A stretch of 7,142 bases of DNA from Planctomycetota bacterium (GTDB lineage Bacteria; Planctomycetota; JAJSAM01): contig JAOZQC010000166.1 in the NCBI GenBank assembly GCA_029932425.1, positions 1-7,142 on the forward strand. Reading direction: 5' to 3'. The notes under the pieces were generated by a model. That model was not told the DNA's origin. It ran no database searches and saw nothing but the letters and a program-made list of their open reading frames with translations. Below are positions 1 through 6,701 of this stretch, piece after piece (the stretch's first letter is position 1; each line of letters starts with the position of its first letter). The translations under genes were made by a program, and so were the position numbers.

Positions 1-921
1 TTGGAGCAGGACTCCCCCCAGGGCGAAGCCCGGGCCGCCCCGGCGGAGGAGCAGGGCGTAGAGCCCCGCATTGAGCGCGAGAAGGGGGACCGCGAGGGCG
101 GGGGCCGCCAGCCACCAGCCGCCTCCCTCCGCCAGCGCCGGAATCGGGGACGCCGCCAGCGCGAGGACGAGGAGGCCGCTCAGGCGGTTACCCCAGCGGA
201 GGTTCAGGTCGGCGGGGGCCTCCCGCCGCCGGATGAGGAGCCAGGTCCAGGGGAGGGCCCGGTCGAGGAGGTCGGTGCGGAGCATGGAGAGGAAGGTCCA
301 TCTCTTCCAGTGCTTCACGTGGAGGTCCTTCTCCAGCCGGAGGCGGTGCCCGGCGGCGCGGAGCCGGTAGCCCAGCTCGATGTCCTCCACGGAGGGCCTC
401 GAGAAGGACTCCGCGAAGCCTCCCACCGAGAGGAAGACCTCGCGGCGGATCGCCCCGCAGGCCCCCCAGAAGGTGGATGCCTCGGGGCGGGCGGACTGGT
501 GCACGTGGTGGTGGAGGAGGTTCCGGAAGCGGGACACGAATCCCGGGGCGCCCGGAGCGTCATCGTAGGAGCCGATGACGCCGGCGAGCCCCGGGGCCTC
601 CGCGAGGACCCGGACCACGATCTCCACGACGCGGGCCTCCGGTTCCACGTCGGCGTCGAGGAAGAGGAGGATCTCCCCCCGCGCGGTCCGGGCGCCGTGG
701 TTCCGGGCGCGGGCGGGGCCCCGGCGGGGGGAGAGGGTGAGGACCCGGGCGCCCTGCCGGGCGGCGCGGTCCGCGGCGGCGGGGTCCGCTCCGTCCACCA
801 CCACCACCACCTCGGCGGGAGGGTGGGTCTGGGCGGCGAGGCCGGCCAGGCACCGGCCGAAGGCCGGGTCGTCCGCCGCCACCGGCACCACCACCGAGAC
901 CGAGGCGTCCCGCCCGCTCAC
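1..921 (-). CDS. Family 2 glycosyltransferase with C-terminal membrane region (3' end outside window)
   Basis: This gene probably transfers a sugar from a nucleotide-sugar donor onto a lipid-linked or surface glycan at the inner membrane. The 307 visible residues begin with the GT-A opening strand (SVSVVVPV, about 8-14) and the VVVVVDGADP segment (38-47). The metal/nucleotide-binding DxD follows (LFLDADVEP, D89 and D91). Further on are WGACGAIRREVFLSVGGF (152-169) and SVEDIELGYRL (177-187), the acceptor-side ED motif of GT2 enzymes. Two hydrophobic segments (about 245-263 and 268-288) suggest C-terminal membrane helices. The GTG start at 921 was chosen because GGGGA lies 7 bases upstream (929-933) and the protein opens just before the first strand. 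The frame is open to base 1, so the C-terminus is missing. It is transcribed divergently from the CapK-like ligase, which fits an exopolysaccharide or O-antigen locus. Family is secure; donor and acceptor are unknown. Confidence 0.9.
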   Translation of the reverse strand, partial: MSGRDASVSVVVPVAADDPAFGRCLAGLAAQTHPPAEVVVVVDGADPAAADRAARQGARVLTLSPRRGPARARNHGARTARGEILLFLDADVEPEARVVEIVVRVLAEAPGLAGVIGSYDDAPGAPGFVSRFRNLLHHHVHQSARPEASTFWGACGAIRREVFLSVGGFAESFSRPSVEDIELGYRLRAAGHRLRLEKDLHVKHWKRWTFLSMLRTDLLDRALPWTWLLIRRREAPADLNLRWGNRLSGLLVLALAASPIPALAEGGGWWLAAPALAVPLLALNAGLYALLLRRGGPGFALGGVLLQ

Positions 922-1065
922 GGGCCGTTCCCCGGGGAGCGAAGATCACGGCGGGGGCGGGGACCGCCGCGGCGGGCGCCTCCGTCCCCGGCGCCGCGGA
1001 CCGGGAGCATCGTCCTCGACCTGTTCCTTCCTTCGCCCGTGATGGGGGCCTCCGCATCGCGCCCG

Positions 1066-1097
1066 CCTCCCGGGGCCCCTTCGGGCGGCCCCGGAGG
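1066..1097. repeat. Strong GC hairpin / inverted repeat
   Basis: The left arm CCTCCCGGGGCC (1066-1077) pairs with the right arm GGCCCCGGAGG (1087-1097), giving 11 base pairs with one bulged C and a 9-base loop. It lies immediately upstream of the AT-rich -10-like patch. It could be an operator palindrome or, in RNA, a structure in the glycosyltransferase leader. In DNA this GC-rich, chance inverted repeats are common, so the function is open. Confidence 0.4.
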
Positions 1098-1103
1098 AGG
1101 GGC

Positions 1104-1110
1104 TATTATA
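1104..1110. promoter_or_regulatory. Candidate -10 element(s), both strands
   Basis: TATTATA is the only AT-rich heptamer in the divergent spacer. Read rightward, TATTAT could serve the CapK-like gene with a short leader. Read leftward, it contains a perfect TATAAT (1110 down to 1105), which would give the glycosyltransferase a leader of about 180 bases. No good -35 box is present at 16-18 bases on either side, so this is a weak call. Confidence 0.3.
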
Positions 1111-1168
1111 CGGATCGATCCCGGGGGAGGAGGTTTGCCTTTTGCCCTCTTCCGGGGGGAGGAGGGTG

Positions 1169-2422
1169 ATGTCCTGGATCGCGGATCTCCTCCGTACCCC
1201 GCTCTGGGGGCGTCTTCCCCGGGGCATGCTGGACCGCTGGCGGGACCGCCGGGTGCGGGATCTCGTGGAGCACGCCCGCCGGACGATCCCCTTCTACCGC
1301 TCCCTGCTCGAGGCCCACGGGATCCGCGAGGGGCGGGTCCGGGGGGTGGCGGACCTCCCCCTGCTTCCCCCGGTCGCGAAGAGCGCGCTCCGGGTCGCCG
1401 GACGCCGGGCCTTCGCGCGCGACGTTCCGCCGCACCTCGCGCGCACGTGGAGCACGTCGGGCAGCCGGGGAGAGCCCCTCGTCGTGCCGGTCCGGCATCG
1501 GGACCTCGCCCGCTTCCAGGCCGTGAACCACCACTCCCTCGCGCGCAACGGCTACCGGCCCTGGCACCGCGGCCTCTCCCTGGGTTCCCAGGCGTTCCGC
1601 TTCGAGAACCCCCTCGCAGGGCTCGGGCTCTTCCGCTGGACGTGGGTGGACCCGGTGCGTCCGGTGGAGGAGTGGCTGGACGTCTACCATCGCCTGCGGC
1701 CCCACGCCGTGCACGCCTACCCCTCGGCCCTCCGCGAGTTCTGCCTGGCGGCCCGGGCCGCCGGGGGCCTCCGGTGGCGGCCCCGCCTGCTCACCACCGG
1801 GGGCGAGTTCCGCACCCCCGACGTGGTGCGGCTGGCCCGGGAGGTCTTCGGGCAGGCTCCCCTCGACCAGTACGGGGCGGTGGAGGCGGGCCGGATCGCC
1901 TTCGAGTGCCGGGCGAGGGAGGGGCTGCACGTGCGCGTGGACGCGGTGCACGTGGAGATCCTGCGCCACGGCCGCCCGGCGCCGCCGGGAGAGCCGGGGA
2001 CGGTGCACGTGACGGCCCTCCACATGCCCTGCATGCCCTTCATCCGGTATCGCCTGGGCGACACGGCGGAGGAGGTGCCCGGCCCCTGCTCCTGCGGGCT
2101 CTGGTGGCCGAGGATCCGCCTCCTCACGGGTCGGGAAGGGGAGACGATCGACCTTCCCGGCGGGCGGCGCGTGCCCCTGACCGCCCTGGGGGCGGTGGCC
2201 GGCGCCTGCGCGGGTATCCGGCGCTACCGGTTCGTCCGCGCCGGCGAGCGGGAGATCGTGCTCCGCTACGTGCTCCGGGCCGGTGGACCCGAACCCGGTC
2301 CGGAGCTCGCGGCCGAGCTCGCGTCCCGGCTCCCGGGCGTCCGGGTCACCACCGAGAAGGTCTCCCATCTCCCCCTCACCCGCACCGGGAAGGCGGCCTG
2401 GGGAGGGGAGGGAACCTCGTGA
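1169..2422 (+). CDS. PaaK/CapK-type adenylate-forming enzyme (phenylacetate-CoA ligase family)
   Basis: This enzyme probably activates a carboxylic acid with ATP to an acyl-adenylate, and perhaps on to a CoA thioester. In polysaccharide loci, CapK-like members of this family are thought to serve surface-glycan modification. The 417-residue length is normal for the family. Visible motifs in order are: the phosphate-binding loop TWSTSGSRGEPL (93-104), LLTTGGEF (207-214), DQYGAVEAG (233-241, YGxTE-like), RYRLGD (293-298), CSCG (307-310), the hinge GREGETI (321-327), and a C-terminal TRTGK whose K408 matches the catalytic lysine position. The N-terminal RTIPFYR (38-44) is typical of PaaK-like proteins. 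ATG 1169 was preferred because it follows GGAGG at 1158-1162 by 6 bases. A TTG at 1142 with its own AGGAGG (8-base spacer) would add nine residues. All key motifs are intact, so it looks active. The substrate cannot be told. Confidence 0.88.
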   Translation: MSWIADLLRTPLWGRLPRGMLDRWRDRRVRDLVEHARRTIPFYRSLLEAHGIREGRVRGVADLPLLPPVAKSALRVAGRRAFARDVPPHLARTWSTSGSRGEPLVVPVRHRDLARFQAVNHHSLARNGYRPWHRGLSLGSQAFRFENPLAGLGLFRWTWVDPVRPVEEWLDVYHRLRPHAVHAYPSALREFCLAARAAGGLRWRPRLLTTGGEFRTPDVVRLAREVFGQAPLDQYGAVEAGRIAFECRAREGLHVRVDAVHVEILRHGRPAPPGEPGTVHVTALHMPCMPFIRYRLGDTAEEVPGPCSCGLWWPRIRLLTGREGETIDLPGGRRVPLTALGAVAGACAGIRRYRFVRAGEREIVLRYVLRAGGPEPGPELAAELASRLPGVRVTTEKVSHLPLTRTGKAAWGGEGTS

Positions 2423-2507
2423 GCGCGGCGTTCCCCGCGGCGGCCCCGGGGCCCGTCGATCCGGGCGGGAGGAAGGAGTCCGCGGCCGCCGGGGCTCTAC
2501 CGGAAAA

Positions 2508-2539
2508 GTGAAAAAGCTGTGCCTGTCAGCGATGTTTCA
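2508..2539 (+). repeat. 32-bp REP-like repeat, copy 1
   Basis: This sequence recurs at 6966-6997 in the same orientation with only two differences in 32. It contains GTGCCTGTCA, and its ends carry inverted TGAAA and TTTCA. Read on the minus strand, copy 1 folds as GCTG-acaggca-CAGC followed by TTTTT, which resembles a short intrinsic terminator. The final codons and stop (MKHR, TGA at 2528-2526) of the GspF-like gene lie inside it. Sequences with a GGTGACAGGCACC-like core are, to my recollection, widespread intergenic REP-type repeats linked to RAYT transposases in other bacteria. No such transposase is in this window. Confidence 0.7.
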
Positions 2540-4136
2540 TCACCATCTCCCGGGTCCGGGCCAGGAGGACCACCAGGCCCCGGAACTCCAGGAAGAGAAG
2601 GGTCCCGAACACCACCAGGGCCAGGGGGTGGACGAGGAGGAGCGCCCGGTCCGTCCTCCGGCGCACGAGTTCCGCGGTTTCCTCCGCCTTTCCCAGGAGG
2701 GTCTCGGGACCGGGGGACCCCTCCCCCCCGAGCGCGGGCCAGGCCCGGCCGGGGGGGGTTCCGCCCTCGATCCGCGCCGCGGCCCGCAGGACCCGGCGGC
2801 GGGGGCCCCGGCGCCCGGCGGCCCCCGCCGCCCTCCGCAAGGCTTCGGGAAGGGACAGGCCCTCCCGGAGCAGCCTCCCGGTGACGAGGAGGACCCGGGC
2901 CCGGGCGGCGGCCCGCGGCCCGCGTCCTCCCGGCCAGCGGGGCCGGGGCAAGACGGGAGTGAGACGGAACAACGCGAGGCCGAGAACCAGGGCGGCCGCG
3001 GCGACGGCGAAAGGCAGGAGATGGTCGGGAAGGAGCTTCGGCCACCCTCCCGCCGCGCTCGCGGCGAGGCTCCCGATCCGGGAATGGAGGACCGGGAGGA
3101 ACGGGAGGAGAAGGAGCGGGTAGAAGATCCCGAGGAACGCCCGGTGGCGGAAGGCGAGGCCCCGGGTCGTCTCCCGGGCCAGGTCCTCGAGCACCGCGGG
3201 GAGCGCCCCGGTGCCGTCCACCGCGGCCACGGCCCGGGCCGCGAAGCGGGGCGCGATGCGGCGCCCGGCCTTCTCGAGGGCCGATCCCAGGGGCTCCCCC
3301 TCCTCCAGGGATCCGGCCAGGCTCTCCCCGGCCTGCGCCCGGTCGGCCATGGCCCGCACCCGCGATCTCAGGGCCGGAAACTCCACGGTCTCCGCGGCGA
3401 GATCGAGCGCGGCGGGGAGCGGCAGCCGCCGCGAGAGGAGGAGCGAGAGCGCGGATGCCAGCGAAGCCCGGGCGGCGTCGAGCCGCAAGCTCCCGATCAC
3501 GGGCAGCCGGAAGCCCGGGAGGATGTCGAGAGGCCCCTTCCGCCTGGCCGTGAGGAGCGCGAGGCCCGCGAACAGCCCCACCAGGCCCAGCGAGAGGGCG
3601 AGCATGAGAGGGGGGGAGAAGTGGAGCCCGCCCCGGCTCGAGACCGAGGACCCCGCAAGCGGCGGGGAACGGCCCGCCACGGCGGCGGAGAGGTTCCAGA
3701 GACGGGGGCCCACCTCCAGGAAGAGCGCGGTCCCGATCGCGAAGACGATGACCGCCGTGACGAGCGGGTAGGCGAGCGCCTTTCGGAGCCTTCGCGCCGC
3801 GTCGGCCCGGACCAGGGCGTGGCCGGCGATCTCGGCCAGGGCGCCCGGTAGATCCCCTCCCGCGGCCCCCGCGGCCACGAGCGCCCGGTAGAGGCGCGGG
3901 AAGGCGTCCTTCCGGGCCCCGTAGGCTTCCGCGAGGGGGACGCCCCGCTCCACTTCCTCCGCCATCTCCTCCGCCGCGACCCGGAGCTTGCCGCTCTTCA
4001 GGTCCGCGGCCAGGAGGCGCAAGGCCCGCGGCAGGGGCACCTCCTTGCGGCAGAGTTCCGCCAGCGTGCGATGGAAGCAGGTGAGATCGTCGGGCACCCG
4101 TTCCCGCGTCCTTCGATCAGTCCGTTCCGAGAACAC
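2526..4136 (-). CDS. gspF: GspF/PilC-type inner-membrane platform protein with three T2SSF-like repeats
   Basis: GspF/PilC proteins are the polytopic inner-membrane platform that couples the E-type ATPase to pseudopilus or pilus assembly. This one has 536 residues against about 400 for the family. Repeat 1 covers about 18-143: a helical part with LVAAGAAGGDLPGAL (86-100), then a membrane helix (121-141). Another hydrophobic helix lies at 176-197. Repeat 2 covers about 221-350, with VDGTGALPAVLEDLA (306-320) matching the GE-x-G-x-L-type motif and a helix at 335-350. After a further helix (373-391), residues 411-525 look like a third, more divergent repeat: RLLREGLSLPEAL (421-433), GKAEETAELV (482-491), and a helix at 498-518. 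The GTG start at 4136 has a perfect AGGAGG 6 bases upstream and overlaps the end of gspE by 20 bases. The last four residues come from the 32-bp repeat. Family is secure; the third repeat is my reading. Confidence 0.88.
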   Translation of the reverse strand: MFSERTDRRTRERVPDDLTCFHRTLAELCRKEVPLPRALRLLAADLKSGKLRVAAEEMAEEVERGVPLAEAYGARKDAFPRLYRALVAAGAAGGDLPGALAEIAGHALVRADAARRLRKALAYPLVTAVIVFAIGTALFLEVGPRLWNLSAAVAGRSPPLAGSSVSSRGGLHFSPPLMLALSLGLVGLFAGLALLTARRKGPLDILPGFRLPVIGSLRLDAARASLASALSLLLSRRLPLPAALDLAAETVEFPALRSRVRAMADRAQAGESLAGSLEEGEPLGSALEKAGRRIAPRFAARAVAAVDGTGALPAVLEDLARETTRGLAFRHRAFLGIFYPLLLLPFLPVLHSRIGSLAASAAGGWPKLLPDHLLPFAVAAAALVLGLALFRLTPVLPRPRWPGGRGPRAAARARVLLVTGRLLREGLSLPEALRRAAGAAGRRGPRRRVLRAAARIEGGTPPGRAWPALGGEGSPGPETLLGKAEETAELVRRRTDRALLLVHPLALVVFGTLLFLEFRGLVVLLARTREMVMKHR

Positions 4137-5220
4137 GGTTCACCTCCTCGTCCGTGGTGACGCCTTCCCGGACCAGCGCCGCGGCGGCCGCGCGCAGGTC
4201 CCGGAGGCCGTCCTCCCGGGCCGCTCTCGCCAGGGCCTCCCCGTCTCCCCCGGCGAGGATCGCTCTCCGGATCGCGGGGGAGAGGGGCACCCATTCCGCC
4301 ACGAGCACCCGGCCTTCGTAGGTGTCCCCCCGCCGCCGCCGGAGGAGCCTCTGGGCGAGGACCCCCTGCACCGTGGAGGTGATCGCGAACGGATCGGCCC
4401 CGAGGTCCAGGAGGCGGGCGAAGACCTGGACCCCGGTGCCGGCATGGATGGTGCTGGCCACGAGATGGCCGGTGAGCCCCGCCTCGAGCGCGATCGCCGC
4501 CGTCTCCCGGTCCCGGATCTCCCCCACCAGGATCACATCGGGGTCCTGCCGGAGGAGGGAACGGAGGGCCCTGGCGAAGTCGAGCCCCGCGGAGCGGTTC
4601 ACCTCCGTCTGGACGACGCCCTCCACGCGGCGTTCCACGGGATCCTCCACGGTGACGATGCTCCTCCGGGGTTTCTCCGCCGCGAGGTGGCGGAGCACCG
4701 TGTAGAGGGTCGTGGTCTTCCCGCTCCCGCTGGGCCCGGTGAGGAGCACGAGCCCCTCCGGCCGGGTCACGGCCTTGAGCAGCGCCTCCTCGACCCCGGG
4801 GGGCAGGCCGAGCTCGGCGAGGGTGGCGGGAGCGCCGTCCGGGGTGTCGAACCGGAGGGCCACGCGTTCCCCGTCGAGGGTGGGGAAGGTGGCGACCCGG
4901 ACCTCCACCCCCGCGGCGCTCTCCTCCGCGGGGATGCGCCCCTCCTGGGGAACGTCCGTCCGGTAGGCGAGGAGCCCGGCCAGGGCCTTGAGCCGTCCCA
5001 CGAGGTGGGAGGCCGTCTCCGGCGCCAGGGTCTCCACGGGTTCGAGAACGCCGTCGCGGCGGAGGTGGACGGCGACTCCGTCCGGGCCCGGGTCGAGGTG
5101 GAGATCGCTGGCCCTCCGCTCCACCGCGAGGCGGAGGAGGCGATCGACGATCCGCACCGCGGGGGCGGGGATCTCCTCCTCCCGCCGGCGCCTGAGGTGG
5201 GGAGTGGTGAACGGGATCAT
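4117..5220 (-). CDS. gspE: GspE/PilB-type secretion or pilus assembly ATPase, short form without zinc finger
   Basis: This is a hexameric AAA-like ATPase expected to power pseudopilin or pilin assembly from the cytoplasmic face, together with the GspF-like protein encoded next. The 367 residues show the N2-type domain (ASDLHLDPGPDGVAVHLRRD, 37-56) with the conserved PQEGRI (91-96). Walker A is GPSGSGKTT (162-170), the Asp box TVEDPVE (190-196), Walker B DPDVILVGEIRD (226-237) and the His box GLTGHLVASTIHA (248-260). The family is usually 500 residues or more: the N1 domain is absent here, and so is the four-cysteine zinc site normally found after LAQRLLRR (288-295). That part reads straight into YEGRVLVAEWVPL, as in PilT-like proteins. 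The ATG at 5220 overlaps the permease stop (ATGA), with GGGAGGA 8 bases upstream. A longer in-frame opening to 6309 only runs through the broken ABC genes in a meaningless frame. All catalytic motifs are intact. Confidence 0.9.
   Translation of the reverse strand: MIPFTTPHLRRRREEEIPAPAVRIVDRLLRLAVERRASDLHLDPGPDGVAVHLRRDGVLEPVETLAPETASHLVGRLKALAGLLAYRTDVPQEGRIPAEESAAGVEVRVATFPTLDGERVALRFDTPDGAPATLAELGLPPGVEEALLKAVTRPEGLVLLTGPSGSGKTTTLYTVLRHLAAEKPRRSIVTVEDPVERRVEGVVQTEVNRSAGLDFARALRSLLRQDPDVILVGEIRDRETAAIALEAGLTGHLVASTIHAGTGVQVFARLLDLGADPFAITSTVQGVLAQRLLRRRRGDTYEGRVLVAEWVPLSPAIRRAILAGGDGEALARAAREDGLRDLRAAAAALVREGVTTDEEVNRVLGTD
4143..4148 (-). promoter_or_regulatory. Shine-Dalgarno of the GspF-like gene, inside gspE
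   Basis: On the minus strand AGGAGG is followed after 6 bases (TGAACC) by the GTG start at 4136. The site lies within the last codons of the upstream E-type ATPase gene. It decides the start and implies translational coupling of the two genes. Confidence 0.75.
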
Positions 5221-5876
5221 CGGTGGATTCCTCCCTTGGTGCTCTCGATCCTGGTCGGGGAATGCGAAGACCGGGGGCCGATCCGGGCCGCGAAGCCGGC
5301 CGCTCCCAGGGCGGAGAGGATCAGCAGCGTCCCCGTTGCGAGGAGGATCCGGCGTCCCCGGTATCCCAGGTGGATCCGGCCCCGCGTGAAGGCCGCGTAG
5401 GATCCCCCCAGGAATCCGAGGGAGAGGACCGCGGATCCGTGGAGCGCGAACGCGGGGGCGACGTCCGGGGCGAGAAGACCCGCCCCCCAGGCGGCGAGGC
5501 CGAGAGCGGGGAGCACGGCGGCCGCCGCGAAGACGGCGGCGATGCCCCGGTCCACCAGCGTGGAGAAGAAGAGGGTGGCGGCCCCCGCGGTGGGGGTCCA
5601 GGCGAGGGCGATCAGCCCCGGGGCGGCCCTGCTCTCGAACATGGCCAGGGGCGCGTGTCCCGCGACGGTGAGGATCAAGTACTCCGTGAGGAAGAGGTAG
5701 GCGAGATAGGCCCCGGCCGCCCAGGCCAGGAAGAGGACCTTCGCGGCCCAGATCGCGCCCGGGCGGACCGGCAGCGATGCGAGGAAGGTGATCCGCCCGG
5801 ATCCCACGTCCCCGGCCACGAGGTCCGCCGACATGCCCAGGAAGAAGAGGAGCATGAGGATGGGCATGACGATCCG
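5217..5876 (-). pseudogene. ABC-2 type permease, N-terminus missing
   Basis: This is the membrane part of an ABC-2-type exporter of the YtrC/NosY sort. The reading frame shows the family hallmark after a membrane helix (SADLVAGDVGSGRITFLASL; counting from the methionine at 5867, residues 13-32), where a helix is followed by an AGE/AGD segment and a short amphipathic stretch. About five more hydrophobic segments follow (roughly 42-62, 88-105, 108-128, 142-160 and 173-193). Permeases of this type normally have about 50-70 further N-terminal residues, including a first helix. Here the frame instead continues upstream without a stop into the ATPase signature region, and there is no ATG, GTG or TTG with a ribosome-binding site before 5867. 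It is followed directly by gspE with an ATGA overlap. Either it is a deletion remnant or the assembly has lost sequence at about 5877. Confidence 0.7.
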
Positions 5877-6309
5877 CAGGGAGAGCTTGGCGCGCGTGCC
5901 CCGGGAGAGGCTGCCGATCCTCGCGGAGAGATCGAGGTCGAAGAGGTCGATGAGCCGGGCCTCCGTGGCCGGGTCCCAGCGCCGCCTCCGGATCTCCCGG
6001 ACCAGGTGGATCGCGTCGCGGATCCTCCACTCCCGGGTCGAGGACGGTCCTCTCCGGCACGTAGCCCACCGCCGCCTTCACCGCCAGGGGTTCCCGCCGG
6101 GGGTCCCGCCCCCCGATCCGGATCTCGCCTCCGTCCCGGGGCAGGAGGCCCGCCAGCATCCGGAGGATCGTCGATTTCCCGGCCCCGTTTCGGCCGAGCA
6201 GCGCCGTGGTGGAGCCCCGGGGGACGCGCAGGTCCACGCCGTCGAGGACGGTCTTCGAGCCGAACCTCTTCCTCACCCCCGCCAGTCGGAAGGGATCAGA
6301 CGCGCGCAT
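5877..6309 (-). pseudogene. ABC transporter ATPase, frameshifted and truncated before Walker B
   Basis: This is the nucleotide-binding subunit of a YtrB-like ABC exporter, now apparently broken. From the ATG at 6309, residues 1-92 are good family sequence: LAGVRKRFGSKTVLDGVDL (9-27), Walker A GRNGAGKST (39-47), and LRMLAGLLPRDGGEI (49-63) leading to VGYVPERTVLDP (81-92). Then the frame changes at about 6031-6036. Deleting one G from the CCCGGG there restores EWRIRDAIHLV and onward to the signature-like GSLSRGTRAKLSL. That frame runs without a stop into permease sequence. Walker B, the D-loop and the H-switch are missing, about 80-150 residues compared with the family. The start overlaps the GntR gene by 14 bases, with an AAGGTGGG-like site upstream. 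Without Walker B it should not hydrolyse ATP. Sequencing or assembly error is the main alternative. Confidence 0.75.
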
Positions 6310-6694
6310 GGTTTCCCACCTTCTCTTCGTCCAGGCACTCGCGCAGCATCTCCCGGATCTCGCGGACCCCGAGGCCCGCGGCCCGGCCCTTGGCCACCGC
6401 CTCCCGGACGGCGCGGCGCACCGCTTCCCGGCTCTTCCGGCGGCAGCGCAGTGCGGCGCGCTCCGCCACGAAGACCCCCGAGCCGGGCCGGGTGCGGAGG
6501 ATCCCCTCGCGCTCGAGGTCGCGGTAGACCTTGGCCACCGTGTTGGGGTTCACGAGGAGGTCGCGGGCCAGCCCGCGCACGGAGGGGAGCCGCTCCGAGG
6601 AGCCCAGGCGGCCGGTGGCGATGGCGAAGCGGATCTGCTCCGCCATCTGCTCGCTCACGGAAGTCGCGGCCGCCGGGTCGATCTCGAGGAGCAT
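6296..6694 (-). CDS. GntR-family repressor, YtrA subfamily
   Basis: This is a small DNA-binding repressor that, in the YtrA subfamily, typically controls the ABC transporter genes encoded with it. The 132-residue length is typical. The winged helix spans about 12-77, with the recognition region LPSVRGLARDLLVNPNTVAK (36-55), VYRDLEREGIL (56-66) and the wing RTRPGSGVFV (67-76). The short helical C-terminal tail (about 88-124) is YtrA-like and lacks the FadR or UTRA effector domain. It is first in the operon, and its 3' end overlaps the ATPase start by 14 bases. The ATG at 6694 gives the canonical opening LEIDPAAATSVSEQMAEQI (3-21), although no clear Shine-Dalgarno precedes it. An inverted repeat 7 bases upstream is a likely autoregulatory site. 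Family call is firm; the effector is unknown. Confidence 0.9.
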   Translation of the reverse strand: MLLEIDPAAATSVSEQMAEQIRFAIATGRLGSSERLPSVRGLARDLLVNPNTVAKVYRDLEREGILRTRPGSGVFVAERAALRCRRKSREAVRRAVREAVAKGRAAGLGVREIREMLRECLDEEKVGNHARV

Positions 6695-6701
6695 GGCAGC
6701 C

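Larger units (their letters stand above)
922..1168. other. Divergent intergenic region between glycosyltransferase and CapK-like ligase
   Basis: These 247 bases separate two divergent genes and must hold both promoters. The stretch is almost entirely G/C. It holds one strong hairpin (1066-1097) and one AT-rich patch (1104-1110). Two Shine-Dalgarno-like AGGAGG sequences (1128-1133 and 1160-1165) precede alternative starts of the rightward gene. I see no coding potential that beats background, and no tRNA-like or other RNA gene. Confidence 0.6.

Noticed and set aside
795..813. Run of CAC/ACC triplets that would encode polyhistidine on the plus strand
   Set aside because: It is the complement of the VVVVVD strand of the glycosyltransferase, so it needs no other explanation.
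2438..2491. Possible terminator stem CGGCGGCC / GGCCGCCG between the convergent genes
   Set aside because: The loop is 38 bases and no T-tract follows. In this composition such pairings arise by chance.
1..2511. 836-codon open frame on the plus strand
   Set aside because: It runs antisense to the glycosyltransferase and out of frame over the CapK-like gene. Its product is low-complexity G/P/R/A sequence with no motif, as expected in GC-saturated DNA.
2283..3851. 522-codon plus-strand frame
   Set aside because: It lies antisense to the GspF-like gene, with E/G/R/P-rich composition and no domain features.
3988..5400. 470-codon plus-strand frame
   Set aside because: It is antisense to gspE and the permease, and is low-complexity shadow sequence.
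6025..6040. Programmed ribosomal frameshift in the ABC ATPase
   Set aside because: CCCGGGAG is not a convincing slippery site, and the downstream loss of Walker B shows the gene is damaged anyway. A plain indel or sequencing error is simpler.
4117..6309. 730-codon minus-strand frame read as an ABC ATPase-GspE fusion protein
   Set aside because: Only the first 92 and last 367 residues resemble proteins. The middle is the wrong frame of the ATPase remnant and permease, and gspE has its own ATG and ribosome-binding site at 5220.
5223..6527. 434-codon plus-strand frame
   Set aside because: It is antisense to the permease, ATPase and GntR genes. Its composition is that of a shadow frame.
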